DNA of 5,185 nt from Candidatus Heimdallarchaeota archaeon (GCA_022574115.1 JACZSS010000256.1:1-5185); one strand, 5' to 3'. Positions 1 to 5,185 are shown, counted from the stretch's first letter. Translations and numbers: made by a program. Notes: generated by a model not told the origin, from the letters alone.

Positions 1-507
1 ATTAAGAACACCTTCTTCGTTCAATCCTGCTTCAAATACACCTTTAATAGATGCCTGGACATGATCCTGAATAGTCGCTGTCAGATTAGCACGCAGAGTG
101 TCCGTCATACCGGTTGCTCGCATAGTTCCTTGAACTGAATCAGCGGTGATACTATCTCTTACTTGGTCTGAAATCCTAAACGTTCTTACATGTCCCCCGA
201 CTGCTTTCAAATGACTTGCGTCCATCGTAAGTAAATGAGAATTAGATATATAGCCTTGTAAGGTTCCTGCTAGAACACCTTCGTCTTTTGCAACAACAAA
301 ATGTGCGTTAGTGATGTAATTCCTAGCTTCCTTTAGTCCACTCCATTCTAGAATAACAGAAATCTCATCTGCATTGTCCTCATTGCTGTAAACAATTGGT
401 GCTCTCATGAGACCCATGGTTTTTAAAGAAGCTTCCTTAGTTTCAAAATCTGCTTGCCAGATACGGAAATCTTCTGTTGTAGAAAATCGAATAACTTGAT
501 TAACCAT
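1..507 (-). CDS. Unrecognised protein with N-terminal dimeric alpha/beta-barrel-like domain (3' end outside window)
   Basis: The frame opens with ATG at 507 and stays open for 169 codons to the left edge, so the C-terminus is missing. Residues 1-85 follow a strand-helix-strand-strand-helix pattern: VIRFST, then a helix over about residues 12-31, then RAPIVYSNEDN, ISVILEWS and a helix from LKEARNYI to about residue 78. The acidic turn followed by a VxLEW strand and a helix resembles antibiotic-biosynthesis-monooxygenase-like or DUF3764-like ferredoxin-type barrels. That is a fold guess from the pattern, not a recognised family. Residues 90-169 do not belong to such a single-domain barrel. They are rich in Thr, Ala, Gln and small hydrophobics and look helical, with RTFRISDQVRDSITAD near residues 109-123. 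No cysteine, signal peptide or membrane segment is visible. A TATA box lies about 30 bp upstream, so the gene probably has its own near-leaderless transcript separate from the NhaA gene upstream. The function is unknown. Confidence 0.72.
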   Translation of the reverse strand, partial: MVNQVIRFSTTEDFRIWQADFETKEASLKTMGLMRAPIVYSNEDNADEISVILEWSGLKEARNYITNAHFVVAKDEGVLAGTLQGYISNSHLLTMDASHLKAVGGHVRTFRISDQVRDSITADSVQGTMRATGMTDTLRANLTATIQDHVQASIKGVFEAGLNEEGVLN

Positions 508-515
508 AATAAGTC

Positions 516-537
516 AGACTTACACTCGTGTATGACT
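516..537. repeat. Imperfect palindrome between TATA box and start (operator candidate)
   Basis: The core is TACAC-TC-GTGTA (521-532). Extending outward gives 10-bp arms with 8 of 10 pairs matching and a 2-nt centre. The element fills the space between the TATA box (537-544) and the expected transcription start near 514 of the left-hand gene, where archaeal repressors commonly bind. No regulator can be assigned, and short palindromes in AT-rich DNA can arise by chance. Confidence 0.35.
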
Positions 538-544
538 ATATAAA
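537..544 (-). promoter_or_regulatory. TATA box of the left-edge gene
   Basis: On the minus strand this reads TTTATATA, a close match to the archaeal box A. Its centre is about 33 bp upstream of the ATG at 507, which predicts transcription starting about 7 nt before the start codon, so the mRNA would be nearly leaderless. There is no Shine-Dalgarno sequence in the gap. This supports both the choice of start and an independent promoter. Confidence 0.6.
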
Positions 545-608
545 GCATAGAGCAAAAAGAATTTTCGAATGATAGGAAAGATTTATAATAGTAGTCAAAT
601 ATACTTTT

Positions 609-613
609 AAAAA
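609..613 (-). terminator. Possible oligo-T terminator after the NhaA gene
   Basis: The minus strand reads AATTTTTAAAAG here, about 60 nt beyond the NhaA stop codon at 671. Archaeal RNA polymerase can terminate at short T runs without a hairpin. A second T5 run lies at 554-558. Both runs are short and in AT-rich DNA, so this is weak. Confidence 0.2.
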
Positions 614-670
614 TTTAGGTTGTTATTGACCAGATAACTAGATTTAGGCTATTTTACATTTTTATGAGAT

Positions 671-2533
671 TTAAACGTCACTGTGAGCTTCACCTATTTG
701 TTTTGTCAATAATAAACCGATAATCAATCCAAGAAGCGCTGCAATAGCTGAAGCAATGAGAATTCCGATCTTAGCCTCACTTGCCAATGTCTCGCCTTCA
801 AAGGCTATTCCTGCGATAAACAGTGACATAGTAAATCCAATACCAGCTAGCCAGCTAATGGCAAAGATATCCTTCCATGATACCTGACCTGGTAATTGAG
901 CTACATTGAGTTTAACAGCAATCCAGGCGAATAAAATTATTCCAAGCGGTTTACCTATCACTAAACCCAAGATTATACCCAATGTCACGGAGCTAGTCAA
1001 TAAAGAGCTAGTTGTCCCAGAAAGTGAAATTCCAGCATTTGCTAATGCGAAAATTGGCAATATCAGATATACTGTCCAAGGTTGGACATCATGCTCAAGT
1101 CGTTGAGATGGAGATTGTAATCGCTCAGTGATTGTCTCCAAAGTCTGAAGGGCGGCATGACGGAGGCTGTCCTCAGTGAAATCACCTAGATGAGGATCGA
1201 TCATAAGAGTATTACATTGGGCGATCAAAATCTTGGTGTCTGGTGGTTTACGTGTAGGTATGGTAAATGCCAATATAACACCGGCTATTGTTGGATGAAT
1301 TCCGGATTCCAAAAACATATACCATAGTACAAGACCTAGGACTAAATATGGAAGAGATGAATATATTCGAAAGCGATTGATTACAAACAGTATGGCTACG
1401 ATAAATAAACCTGCACCGAGGAAAGCAAATTCTAATTGATCTGTATAGAATATGGAAATAACAAGAATAGCTGCTAAATCGTCTACGATAGCTAAAGCGC
1501 TGAAAAATATACGAAGCGAAGCGGGAATCCTCTTATCAAAAAATGTGAGGATGACCAAAAGAAATGCAATATCAGTTGCCATCGGTATCGCCCATCCTGC
1601 CAATTTTTCCGCATTACCCCAGTTTATCAAAACATAAATGGTGGTGGGTACCACGATTCCCCCAATCGCGGCAAAAACAGGCAGCATTGCCTTCTTTCTT
1701 TCGGACAGCTCACCAATTAATACTTCACGTTTAATCTCCAGACCTACTACGAAAAAGAAAATCGCCATGAGTCCATCATTTACTATGTGAAGGAGGGATT
1801 CGCGCAACTCAAATCCACCAACAATTAAAGCAAAATCTTTGCTCCAAAATGCCAAATACTGATCGCTTAGTGATGAGTTCGACAGAATGAGAGCTAAGAT
1901 GGTGAACAAGAATAAAAGAATACCTCCAGACACTGCAAGATCAGTAAATCTCTGGGTGAGTACTTGAATTTTTAGTCCAAATGGTTTGTCAATAAATTCG
2001 CTTAGAGAGTCTAGATCCCATGCACCATCATATCTCGTGTCATTTACAAATAAAGTTGGTGTACCGTTAACTCCACTTTTGACTCCCAATTCAATATCGT
2101 CATCGATTCGATTAGCAATCATATCGGAATCAAGGTCTAGGGCGAATTTTTTAAGATCGAGTCCCAACCTTTCTGCATACTCTTGAAGGTTTTCGCGAGA
2201 CAAATCCTTTTGATTGTCAAATAAAGTATTGTGCATTTGCCAAAACTTACCTTGTTCAGCGGCTGCTTCTACAGCTTGAGCAGCACGTCTGGCGTTGGGA
2301 TGAATTGAGGAGATCGGAAAATGACGAAATACATATCGAACCCTTGACCCTAACTCATGCAATAGTTGTGAGATTATCTGATGAAAATATCCACAGTGAG
2401 GACATTCATAGTCTCCGTATTCCACAATCGTTATTGGAGCAGTCTCCAAACCTACGGTGTAATCATCGGGGGTTACAAGCTCAATAAGTTTGGGCGGAGA
2501 ATAATTACTCATAGCATCATGTCTCAATAACAT
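671..2533 (-). CDS. nhaA: DsbA-like thioredoxin domain fused to NhaA Na+/H+ antiporter
   Basis: A 620-residue protein. Residues about 25-180 form a DsbA/Thioredoxin_4-type domain with the redox motif CPHC (C44, C47) in EYGDYECPHCGYF and the cis-proline loop GTP (157-159). From about residue 195 onward it is a complete NhaA, the membrane antiporter that exports Na+ in exchange for protons. NDGLMAIFFFVVGLEIKRE starts at 252 and ATDIAF at 319. D321, D351, D352 and K528 correspond to E. coli Asp133, Asp163, Asp164 and Lys300, and SGIHPTIAGV matches the His225 region. About 12 membrane helices are expected. A roughly 40-residue insertion (about 428-472) separates helices VIII and IX, compared with E. 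coli. The only other cysteine is C440. There is no signal peptide, and NhaA N-termini are cytoplasmic, so the thioredoxin domain is predicted to face the cytoplasm. Met8 (2512) may be the true start, because the nearest TATA-like box places transcription near 2528. The gene is co-oriented with the peroxiredoxin gene 52 bp upstream. Confidence 0.95.
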   Translation of the reverse strand: MLLRHDAMSNYSPPKLIELVTPDDYTVGLETAPITIVEYGDYECPHCGYFHQIISQLLHELGSRVRYVFRHFPISSIHPNARRAAQAVEAAAEQGKFWQMHNTLFDNQKDLSRENLQEYAERLGLDLKKFALDLDSDMIANRIDDDIELGVKSGVNGTPTLFVNDTRYDGAWDLDSLSEFIDKPFGLKIQVLTQRFTDLAVSGGILLFLFTILALILSNSSLSDQYLAFWSKDFALIVGGFELRESLLHIVNDGLMAIFFFVVGLEIKREVLIGELSERKKAMLPVFAAIGGIVVPTTIYVLINWGNAEKLAGWAIPMATDIAFLLVILTFFDKRIPASLRIFFSALAIVDDLAAILVISIFYTDQLEFAFLGAGLFIVAILFVINRFRIYSSLPYLVLGLVLWYMFLESGIHPTIAGVILAFTIPTRKPPDTKILIAQCNTLMIDPHLGDFTEDSLRHAALQTLETITERLQSPSQRLEHDVQPWTVYLILPIFALANAGISLSGTTSSLLTSSVTLGIILGLVIGKPLGIILFAWIAVKLNVAQLPGQVSWKDIFAISWLAGIGFTMSLFIAGIAFEGETLASEAKIGILIASAIAALLGLIIGLLLTKQIGEAHSDV

Positions 2534-2551
2534 ACAAAATGAAGAAATGAT

Positions 2552-2559
2552 CTATATGA
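2552..2559 (-). promoter_or_regulatory. Possible TATA box of the DsbA-NhaA gene
   Basis: The minus strand reads ATCATATAGA across this site, in the 52-bp gap after the peroxiredoxin stop. With the usual spacing, transcription would begin near 2528. That lies downstream of the ATG at 2533 and about 16 nt before the in-frame ATG at 2512, so this box, if used, argues for the shorter protein. A second AT-rich stretch (ACTAATTAAT, 2571-2580) could instead serve the longer form. Read-through from the peroxiredoxin gene is also possible. Confidence 0.3.
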
Positions 2560-2585
2560 TAGTTTGCATTATTAATTAGTATCTT

Positions 2586-3071
2586 TTACGATTCTTGAGT
2601 CAAACCATCGATTGAAAGCCTTGAAATTTCTTCAAGAGCTTTTAGAATGCCATCAGCACCGGGATTTACATTGCCAGGAAAAATCTGGCTCCAATGGATA
2701 TCTCCATCCCCATTTAAGACAAATATTGCCCGTTTACTCTGCTTCTTTTTCTCATCGTAAACTCCAAAATTCTTTGAAACTGCTCCTCTTGGGTCAGTAT
2801 CAGAGAGTAGATCAAATTTCAACCCTAGGCTGGCCTGAAACTTTTTTTGGCTCTTACGACTGTCTACAGAGATACCATAGATGTCAGATCCATGTTTTTC
2901 AAACATTGGAAGAATTTCATTGTATAAACTTAATTGGCTTGTACAGACTGGAGTCCCGTCTTCGGGATAGAATACTAAAATTGTTGGACTACCCTTTAAT
3001 TTGGCTAAACTTACTAAATTTTTTGTACCTTCTAAGCTAAAATCCGGAGCAGATAATAATGATGAATTCAC
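2586..3071 (-). CDS. Peroxiredoxin, BCP/PrxQ-like, single-cysteine type
   Basis: A 161-residue thiol peroxidase of the AhpC/TSA superfamily, expected to reduce hydrogen peroxide or organic hydroperoxides in the cytoplasm. The active-site signature is FYPEDGTPVCT with P36, T40 and the peroxidatic C43. R114 in KRAIFVLN corresponds to the conserved arginine. The start fits the family (SAPDFSLEG, then a strand and LKGSPTILVFYP), and the length is normal for BCP. Cys43 is the only cysteine. The position five residues later, where many PrxQ proteins carry the resolving cysteine, is Ser48, so the enzyme should work by a 1-Cys mechanism with an external thiol donor. The start is GTG at 3071: the upstream ATG at 3077 is followed at once by TAA, so no longer frame exists. 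The gene precedes the DsbA-NhaA gene by 52 bp on the same strand, which makes that thioredoxin domain a candidate reductant. Confidence 0.93.
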   Translation of the reverse strand: MNSSLLSAPDFSLEGTKNLVSLAKLKGSPTILVFYPEDGTPVCTSQLSLYNEILPMFEKHGSDIYGISVDSRKSQKKFQASLGLKFDLLSDTDPRGAVSKNFGVYDEKKKQSKRAIFVLNGDGDIHWSQIFPGNVNPGADGILKALEEISRLSIDGLTQES

Positions 3072-3097
3072 TTACATTTAACTTTATCCACGTGATT

Positions 3098-3106
3098 GTT
3101 TTAAAC
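3098..3106 (-). promoter_or_regulatory. Probable TATA box of the peroxiredoxin gene
   Basis: The minus strand reads GTTTAAAAC, centred about 31 bp upstream of the GTG start at 3071. Standard archaeal spacing places transcription about 4 nt before the start codon, a leaderless mRNA. This agrees with the lack of a Shine-Dalgarno sequence and supports the GTG start. Confidence 0.45.
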
Positions 3107-3160
3107 ATTTAACTAGAGGATAATGAAGAATGTGACAAAGATGAGCCCTTAACCAATGAT

Positions 3161-3721
3161 TTACTCGTAAAATTCTTCAGGTAAACCCCGTAGATATTCA
3201 TTAATTGCATCGATACCAAATATTTTTATCCTAGGTTTATCGTCATCATCTTCCTCTAAATAAGACATTTTGTGATACATTTTAACTGCTCGAAGAAGTT
3301 GTATTCTTGAAAGAAGGATAGTTTCAGGCATTACGACCATGATATAAGTTATCAAGATCAATGATGCTACGTTAATTAGACCAATATTCGGAGTGAGAAG
3401 CACATCTGGAAGGGTTGCTATCAAATAAGTGATATGTAGAATGAGAGCAGTAATCCACAATCGTTTTGCGAGGACAACCCGCGGAGTATATTGGACAGGC
3501 TCTACTTTCCAATAAGCATAAAATAAAAGTAAGAAGACATACAACCGGTAAATATCTCCTAGGAGTGGATAAGAAGCGGAATGTATCATTGTTCCTCTGA
3601 CACTTACCCCAGCTCCCTCCGGATAAAACGAGGCATACGATCGAGACATATGAATAAAAAGCACGGATATGGTCGATGGCTGAACCTGTACCTCCCAAAA
3701 AAATATGATAATGATGATCAA
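3161..3721 (-). CDS. Downstream part of the interrupted membrane protein, if expressed alone
   Basis: This is the 186-codon stretch from a TTG codon at 3721 to the TAA at 3161. It begins inside a hydrophobic helix (IIIIIFFWEV) and carries the last four predicted helices and the acidic cytoplasmic-type tail. The TTG has no Shine-Dalgarno sequence, and the membrane-like coding sequence continues upstream of it in the same frame to 3859, so this is unlikely to be the natural N-terminus. The next methionine is at 3649. It is best treated as the 3' part of the 3161-4036 gene. Confidence 0.35.
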   Translation of the reverse strand: MIIIIIFFWEVQVQPSTISVLFIHMSRSYASFYPEGAGVSVRGTMIHSASYPLLGDIYRLYVFLLLFYAYWKVEPVQYTPRVVLAKRLWITALILHITYLIATLPDVLLTPNIGLINVASLILITYIMVVMPETILLSRIQLLRAVKMYHKMSYLEEDDDDKPRIKIFGIDAINEYLRGLPEEFYE

Positions 3722-3859
3722 TGTTGAATAACCAAATCCGATAAACTGATGATAAAGCGGAGGTTTATCCCAAAGAATTTGAGCAGCGTGAAAATAGAGA
3801 AAAAGGTAAAATAATATCGTGCAAGCATAGGCAAGTTGGAAAGAAAACAGAGATTTGCT

Positions 3860-4036
3860 TTATTCTATCAAGAGAAATCCCACCGCCATTAACGAACTTG
3901 AGAAAAATCCACCCGAGAATATCAGGTATTCCCTGATTGAGGTATACTTATATTGCCTGAAAAGACCAACAGCGGGAAAGAGGGATAAAATTCCGACTGA
4001 TAGAAAGAACCAGCTGACTATCCCAAACTCAACCAT
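3860..4036 (-). CDS. Upstream 58-residue part of the interrupted membrane protein
   Basis: ATG at 4036 to TAA at 3860 encodes two predicted membrane helices (residues 4-26 and 38-57) joined by the basic segment RQYKYTSIREY. On its own it would be a two-helix mini-protein. Its frame is identical to that of the downstream part, with no shift, so it is more likely the N-terminus of one longer protein. No convincing TATA box is visible. CTTAAGA centred near 4064 is at a suitable distance but is a poor match. Confidence 0.35.
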   Translation of the reverse strand: MVEFGIVSWFFLSVGILSLFPAVGLFRQYKYTSIREYLIFSGGFFSSSLMAVGFLLIE

Positions 4037-4304
4037 TGAATCTCATTAATTGATTACAGTCTTAAGGAGCGTCCTGACCCCTCGAATATTAGGCTAATAC
4101 AATTGGTATAAGACAATATTCCTTCAGCTCACTCATTAAACAGCAATCTATCTAATCTAGCGGTAAATACGTAACTCAAACTTACATAAATATGAATTAT
4201 TTAATGGAAAATCATAATGATGTTGATTATGTGATGAGTGTCATGGATTGAATAATCGAACTATGTAGAATCTCAAAAAAGTTGTAATATCAATTATTTC
4301 GATT
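4037..4304. other. Gap of 268 bp without a supported gene
   Basis: This is an AT-rich spacer between the SnoaL-like gene and the interrupted membrane gene. It contains a T6 run on the minus strand (4275-4280), a 13-bp palindrome TATTAG-G-CTAATA (4087-4099) and a 6-bp inverted repeat CATAAT/ATTATG (4213-4231). I saw no tRNA-like T-arm and no credible coding frame. The longest plus-strand candidate (4192-4251) encodes only 19 residues. Confidence 0.5.
4275..4280 (-). terminator. Oligo-T terminator after the SnoaL-like gene
   Basis: The minus strand reads CTTTTTTG about 25 nt beyond the TGA stop at 4305. A T6 run just past a gene, without a required hairpin, is the usual form of an archaeal intrinsic terminator. 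It separates this gene from the membrane gene further downstream. Confidence 0.4.
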
Positions 4305-4712
4305 TCACGATTTAATTTGATTCATCAATCCGAACATGTCCAACATTGGCCAGTGTTCTGCAATTTTTCCATCTGAAATCCGATAGATATGAGTCTCATT
4401 CCAGACCACTTCATTGTTAGATGCAGGTACTCCTAAGAATTCACCCTTGTGCGTCGCTCTTGCAGTAGATCTCTCCACAACTTTGTCTCCATCAACTAAC
4501 AAATCTTCAACGGTGACATGTACATTAGGAAAGGCTGCTACCACCATCTTGCCTATCATTCTTGTGCCTTCTTTATCAGCAGGAAGATTAGGTAATTTTA
4601 AATGATGAACAAAGTCATCTGTAAAAATCTGATCAATAACGTCATGGTTAGCTTGATTCTTGAATTCTTCTATAAAATTCATTATTATATTTTTATTTTC
4701 TTCGCTTGTCAT
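4305..4712 (-). CDS. SnoaL-like / ester cyclase family protein (NTF2-like fold)
   Basis: A 135-residue protein, the usual length for single-domain SnoaL-like proteins. Family landmarks in order: an N-terminal helix (NKNIIMNFIEEF), then IFTDDFVHHL with H36 and H37, then AFPNVHVTVEDLLVDGDKVV (60-79), RSTARATHKGEFLGVPASN (81-99), and the C-terminal strand IYRISDGKIAEHW followed by MLDMFGLMNQI. W122 and D125 sit where the EHWxxxD motif of this family lies, and in SnoaL the corresponding Asp is catalytic. The NTF2-like cone binds small hydrophobic molecules in a pocket. Members are often annotated as ester cyclase or polyketide cyclase, but many act on unknown substrates, so no reaction is assigned here. 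The protein is cytoplasmic, with no cysteine, signal peptide or membrane segment. The ATG at 4712 has a GGAG-like site (minus strand, 4722-4725) 9 nt upstream. The gene follows the HxlR-type regulator gene, a common regulator-target arrangement. Confidence 0.9.
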   Translation of the reverse strand: MTSEENKNIIMNFIEEFKNQANHDVIDQIFTDDFVHHLKLPNLPADKEGTRMIGKMVVAAFPNVHVTVEDLLVDGDKVVERSTARATHKGEFLGVPASNNEVVWNETHIYRISDGKIAEHWPMLDMFGLMNQIKS

Positions 4713-4721
4713 GTCTTTGTG

Positions 4722-4725
4722 CTCC
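4722..4725 (-). promoter_or_regulatory. Possible Shine-Dalgarno site of the SnoaL-like gene
   Basis: GGAG on the minus strand lies 9 nt before the ATG at 4712. It is the only start in the window with a plausible ribosome binding site and would imply a leadered mRNA here, unlike the neighbouring genes. Confidence 0.35.
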
Positions 4726-4758
4726 GAACATTAACTTGTTCTAATTCACATTATCCGG

Positions 4759-4768
4759 TTAAATACAT
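4759..4768 (-). promoter_or_regulatory. Possible TATA box of the SnoaL-like gene
   Basis: The minus strand reads ATGTATTTAA here. Standard spacing predicts transcription from about 4735 and a leader of roughly 23 nt, consistent with the Shine-Dalgarno-like GGAG. An alternative box, ACTATATGATTAG (4782-4794), lies at the edge of the palindrome and would give a leader of about 50 nt. Confidence 0.35.
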
Positions 4769-4790
4769 AAACTGAGCCTATCTAATCATA

Positions 4791-4818
4791 TAGTAAGTTT
4801 CCAATAGGAAAGTTGCTA
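4791..4818. repeat. 28-bp imperfect palindrome, operator candidate for the HxlR-type regulator
   Basis: The left arm TAGTAAGTTTCC and right arm GGAAAGTTGCTA match as inverted repeats at 10 of 12 positions around a 4-nt AATA centre. It lies between the regulator stop codon (4844) and the SnoaL-like start (4712), about 25 bp upstream of the proposed TATA box. HxlR-family dimers bind palindromic sites near the genes they control. No T run follows on the minus strand, so a hairpin terminator for the regulator gene is less likely. Confidence 0.45.
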
Positions 4819-4843
4819 GATAAATAAGCAGGATGAAGCGAAT

Positions 4844-5185
4844 TTATTTACCGGTTGAAATTCCGGTTTCTAATTCATTTATTTGAAACATTGCCTGAAA
4901 TGATTCTAAAACTTCGGGGTCTGTCGGCTGATGAGCAAAGACTTGATCCGGGTATTGTCTTGCGGAAAATAACGCCATCTCATACAAAATTCGATTTAAA
5001 GCTCGACCTCTGTCCGTTAACAAATATTCAACTTTGATTGGGCTAGCAGACGTAATTATTTTATTCACTATTTCGTCTGCTTCAAGTTCTTTCAACCTTT
5101 GCGATAATACTTTCGGGGTTAAGTCAGGATTTGCTTCGATGAATCCGTTGAAGAGACTGACACCTATAGTTAGATCCCTGAGTAT
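4844..5185 (-). CDS. HxlR-family winged-helix transcriptional regulator (5' end outside window)
   Basis: The frame is open from the right edge to the TAA at 4844: 113 visible residues starting ILRDLTIGVSLFNGF. The N-terminal 20-30 residues that usually precede this point are missing. Visible parts match the HxlR family (DUF24, MarR/HxlR-like winged helix): the helix before the HTH (LFNGFIEANPDL), the recognition helix region TPKVLSQRLKELEADEIV (23-40), the wing from about residue 46 to 57 with SPIKVEYLLTDRG, and the C-terminal dimerisation helix RALNRILYEMALF. The C-terminal extension of about 40 residues is acidic. Starting the gene at the internal TTG at 5095 would cut off most of the HTH, so the longer open frame is right. 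Several HxlR proteins sense oxidants or electrophiles through an N-terminal cysteine. The visible part has no cysteine, and that region is outside the window. The likely target is the adjacent SnoaL-like gene or the regulator's own gene. Confidence 0.92.
   Translation of the reverse strand: MLRDLTIGVSLFNGFIEANPDLTPKVLSQRLKELEADEIVNKIITSASPIKVEYLLTDRGRALNRILYEMALFSARQYPDQVFAHQPTDPEVLESFQAMFQINELETGISTGK

Larger units (their letters stand above)
3161..4036 (-). pseudogene. Seven-helix membrane protein gene interrupted by an in-frame TAA
   Basis: Reading from ATG at 4036 (an in-frame TGA lies just upstream) gives 58 codons, a TAA at 3860-3862, and then 232 further codons in the same frame to the TAA at 3161. 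Both sides of the stop encode hydrophobic membrane helices. With the stop ignored, the 291-codon frame has about seven: residues 4-26, 38-57, 63-83, 97-114, 160-177, 192-213 and 217-241. The tail of about 50 residues is charged and carries an acidic EEDDDD run (261-266). Between helices 4 and 5 is a loop of about 45 residues. The TAA falls in the short connection between helices 2 and 3, right after LLIE. No ATG or GTG follows the stop before the TTG at 3721, which already lies inside helix 4. The simplest reading is a recent nonsense mutation or a sequencing error in an otherwise intact gene. I do not recognise the family, and no catalytic motif is visible. Confidence 0.6.

Noticed and set aside
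2612..3040. Plus-strand frame of 142 codons
   Set aside because: It is fully antisense to the peroxiredoxin gene, whose family match is unambiguous. The product is a Leu/His-rich shadow with no domain.
3372..3698. Second minus-strand frame of 108 codons
   Set aside because: It overlaps the membrane gene in another frame. The product is Cys/Ser/Arg-rich without helices or motifs, whereas the overlapping frame continues consistent membrane segments.
3921..3937. Hairpin ATCAGG-TATTC-CCTGAT inside the interrupted gene, upstream of its stop
   Set aside because: Considered as a recoding element for the TAA, but it lies about 60 nt before the stop in the reading direction and has only 6 bp, so it does not fit known read-through signals.
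3855..4049. Plus-strand frame of 64 codons
   Set aside because: It lies antisense to the 5' part of the interrupted membrane gene, whose minus-strand translation is clearly membrane-like. The plus-strand product has no recognisable feature.
4087..4099. 13-bp palindrome TATTAG-G-CTAATA
   Set aside because: It is short, AT-rich, more than 50 bp from the nearest start, and not linked to a clear promoter, so chance is a sufficient explanation.
4192..4251. Plus-strand mini-frame of 19 residues in the gap
   Set aside because: It has no ribosome binding site or convincing TATA box, it is Met/Asn/Asp-rich, and it is well within chance length for AT-rich DNA.
4148..4787. 10-bp direct repeat CTATCTAATC at 4148-4157 and 4778-4787
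   Set aside because: It occurs in two intergenic regions at different distances from the next start and is short enough to be coincidental in AT-rich DNA.
1..5185. CRISPR array, insertion sequence, tRNA or rRNA gene
   Set aside because: No regularly spaced repeats, transposase-like frame, terminal inverted repeats or tRNA arms were seen on either strand.

Overview
The window looks like a piece of a low-GC archaeal chromosome. Every gene I can support lies on the minus strand. The starts sit behind AT-rich boxes that resemble archaeal TATA boxes, placed where they would give leaderless or nearly leaderless mRNAs. Strong Shine-Dalgarno sites are almost absent, and GTG is used as a start. A member of the Nitrososphaeria (Thaumarchaeota) would fit this style and gene content, but no marker gene is present, so that placement is inference.

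Layout in transcription order, right to left. (1) 4844-5185: an HxlR-type winged-helix regulator cut by the right edge. Its visible reading frame runs to the window end. (2) 4713-4843: a gap holding a 28-bp imperfect palindrome, a good operator candidate. (3) 4305-4712: a SnoaL-like NTF2-fold protein of the ester cyclase type. (4) 4037-4304: a gap with no gene that I can support. (5) 3161-4036: a gene for a probable seven-helix membrane protein of unknown function, interrupted by a single in-frame TAA after codon 58. (6) 2586-3071: a BCP/PrxQ-like peroxiredoxin with a single cysteine. (7) 671-2533: a two-domain protein with a DsbA-like thioredoxin domain (CPHC) fused in front of a complete NhaA Na+/H+ antiporter. 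(8) 508-670: a gap with a TATA box and an operator-like palindrome. (9) 1-507: the N-terminal part of an unrecognised protein that begins with a dimeric alpha/beta-barrel-like domain and runs off the left edge.

The most coherent functional unit is peroxiredoxin plus DsbA-NhaA. The genes are co-oriented and 52 bp apart. The peroxiredoxin has lost the usual resolving cysteine, so it needs an outside thiol reductant. The neighbour supplies a CXXC thioredoxin fold that has no signal peptide and, by NhaA topology, should face the cytoplasm. This suggests a link between peroxide detoxification and ion homeostasis, but the sequence alone does not prove it. The HxlR and SnoaL-like genes form a second likely regulator-target pair.
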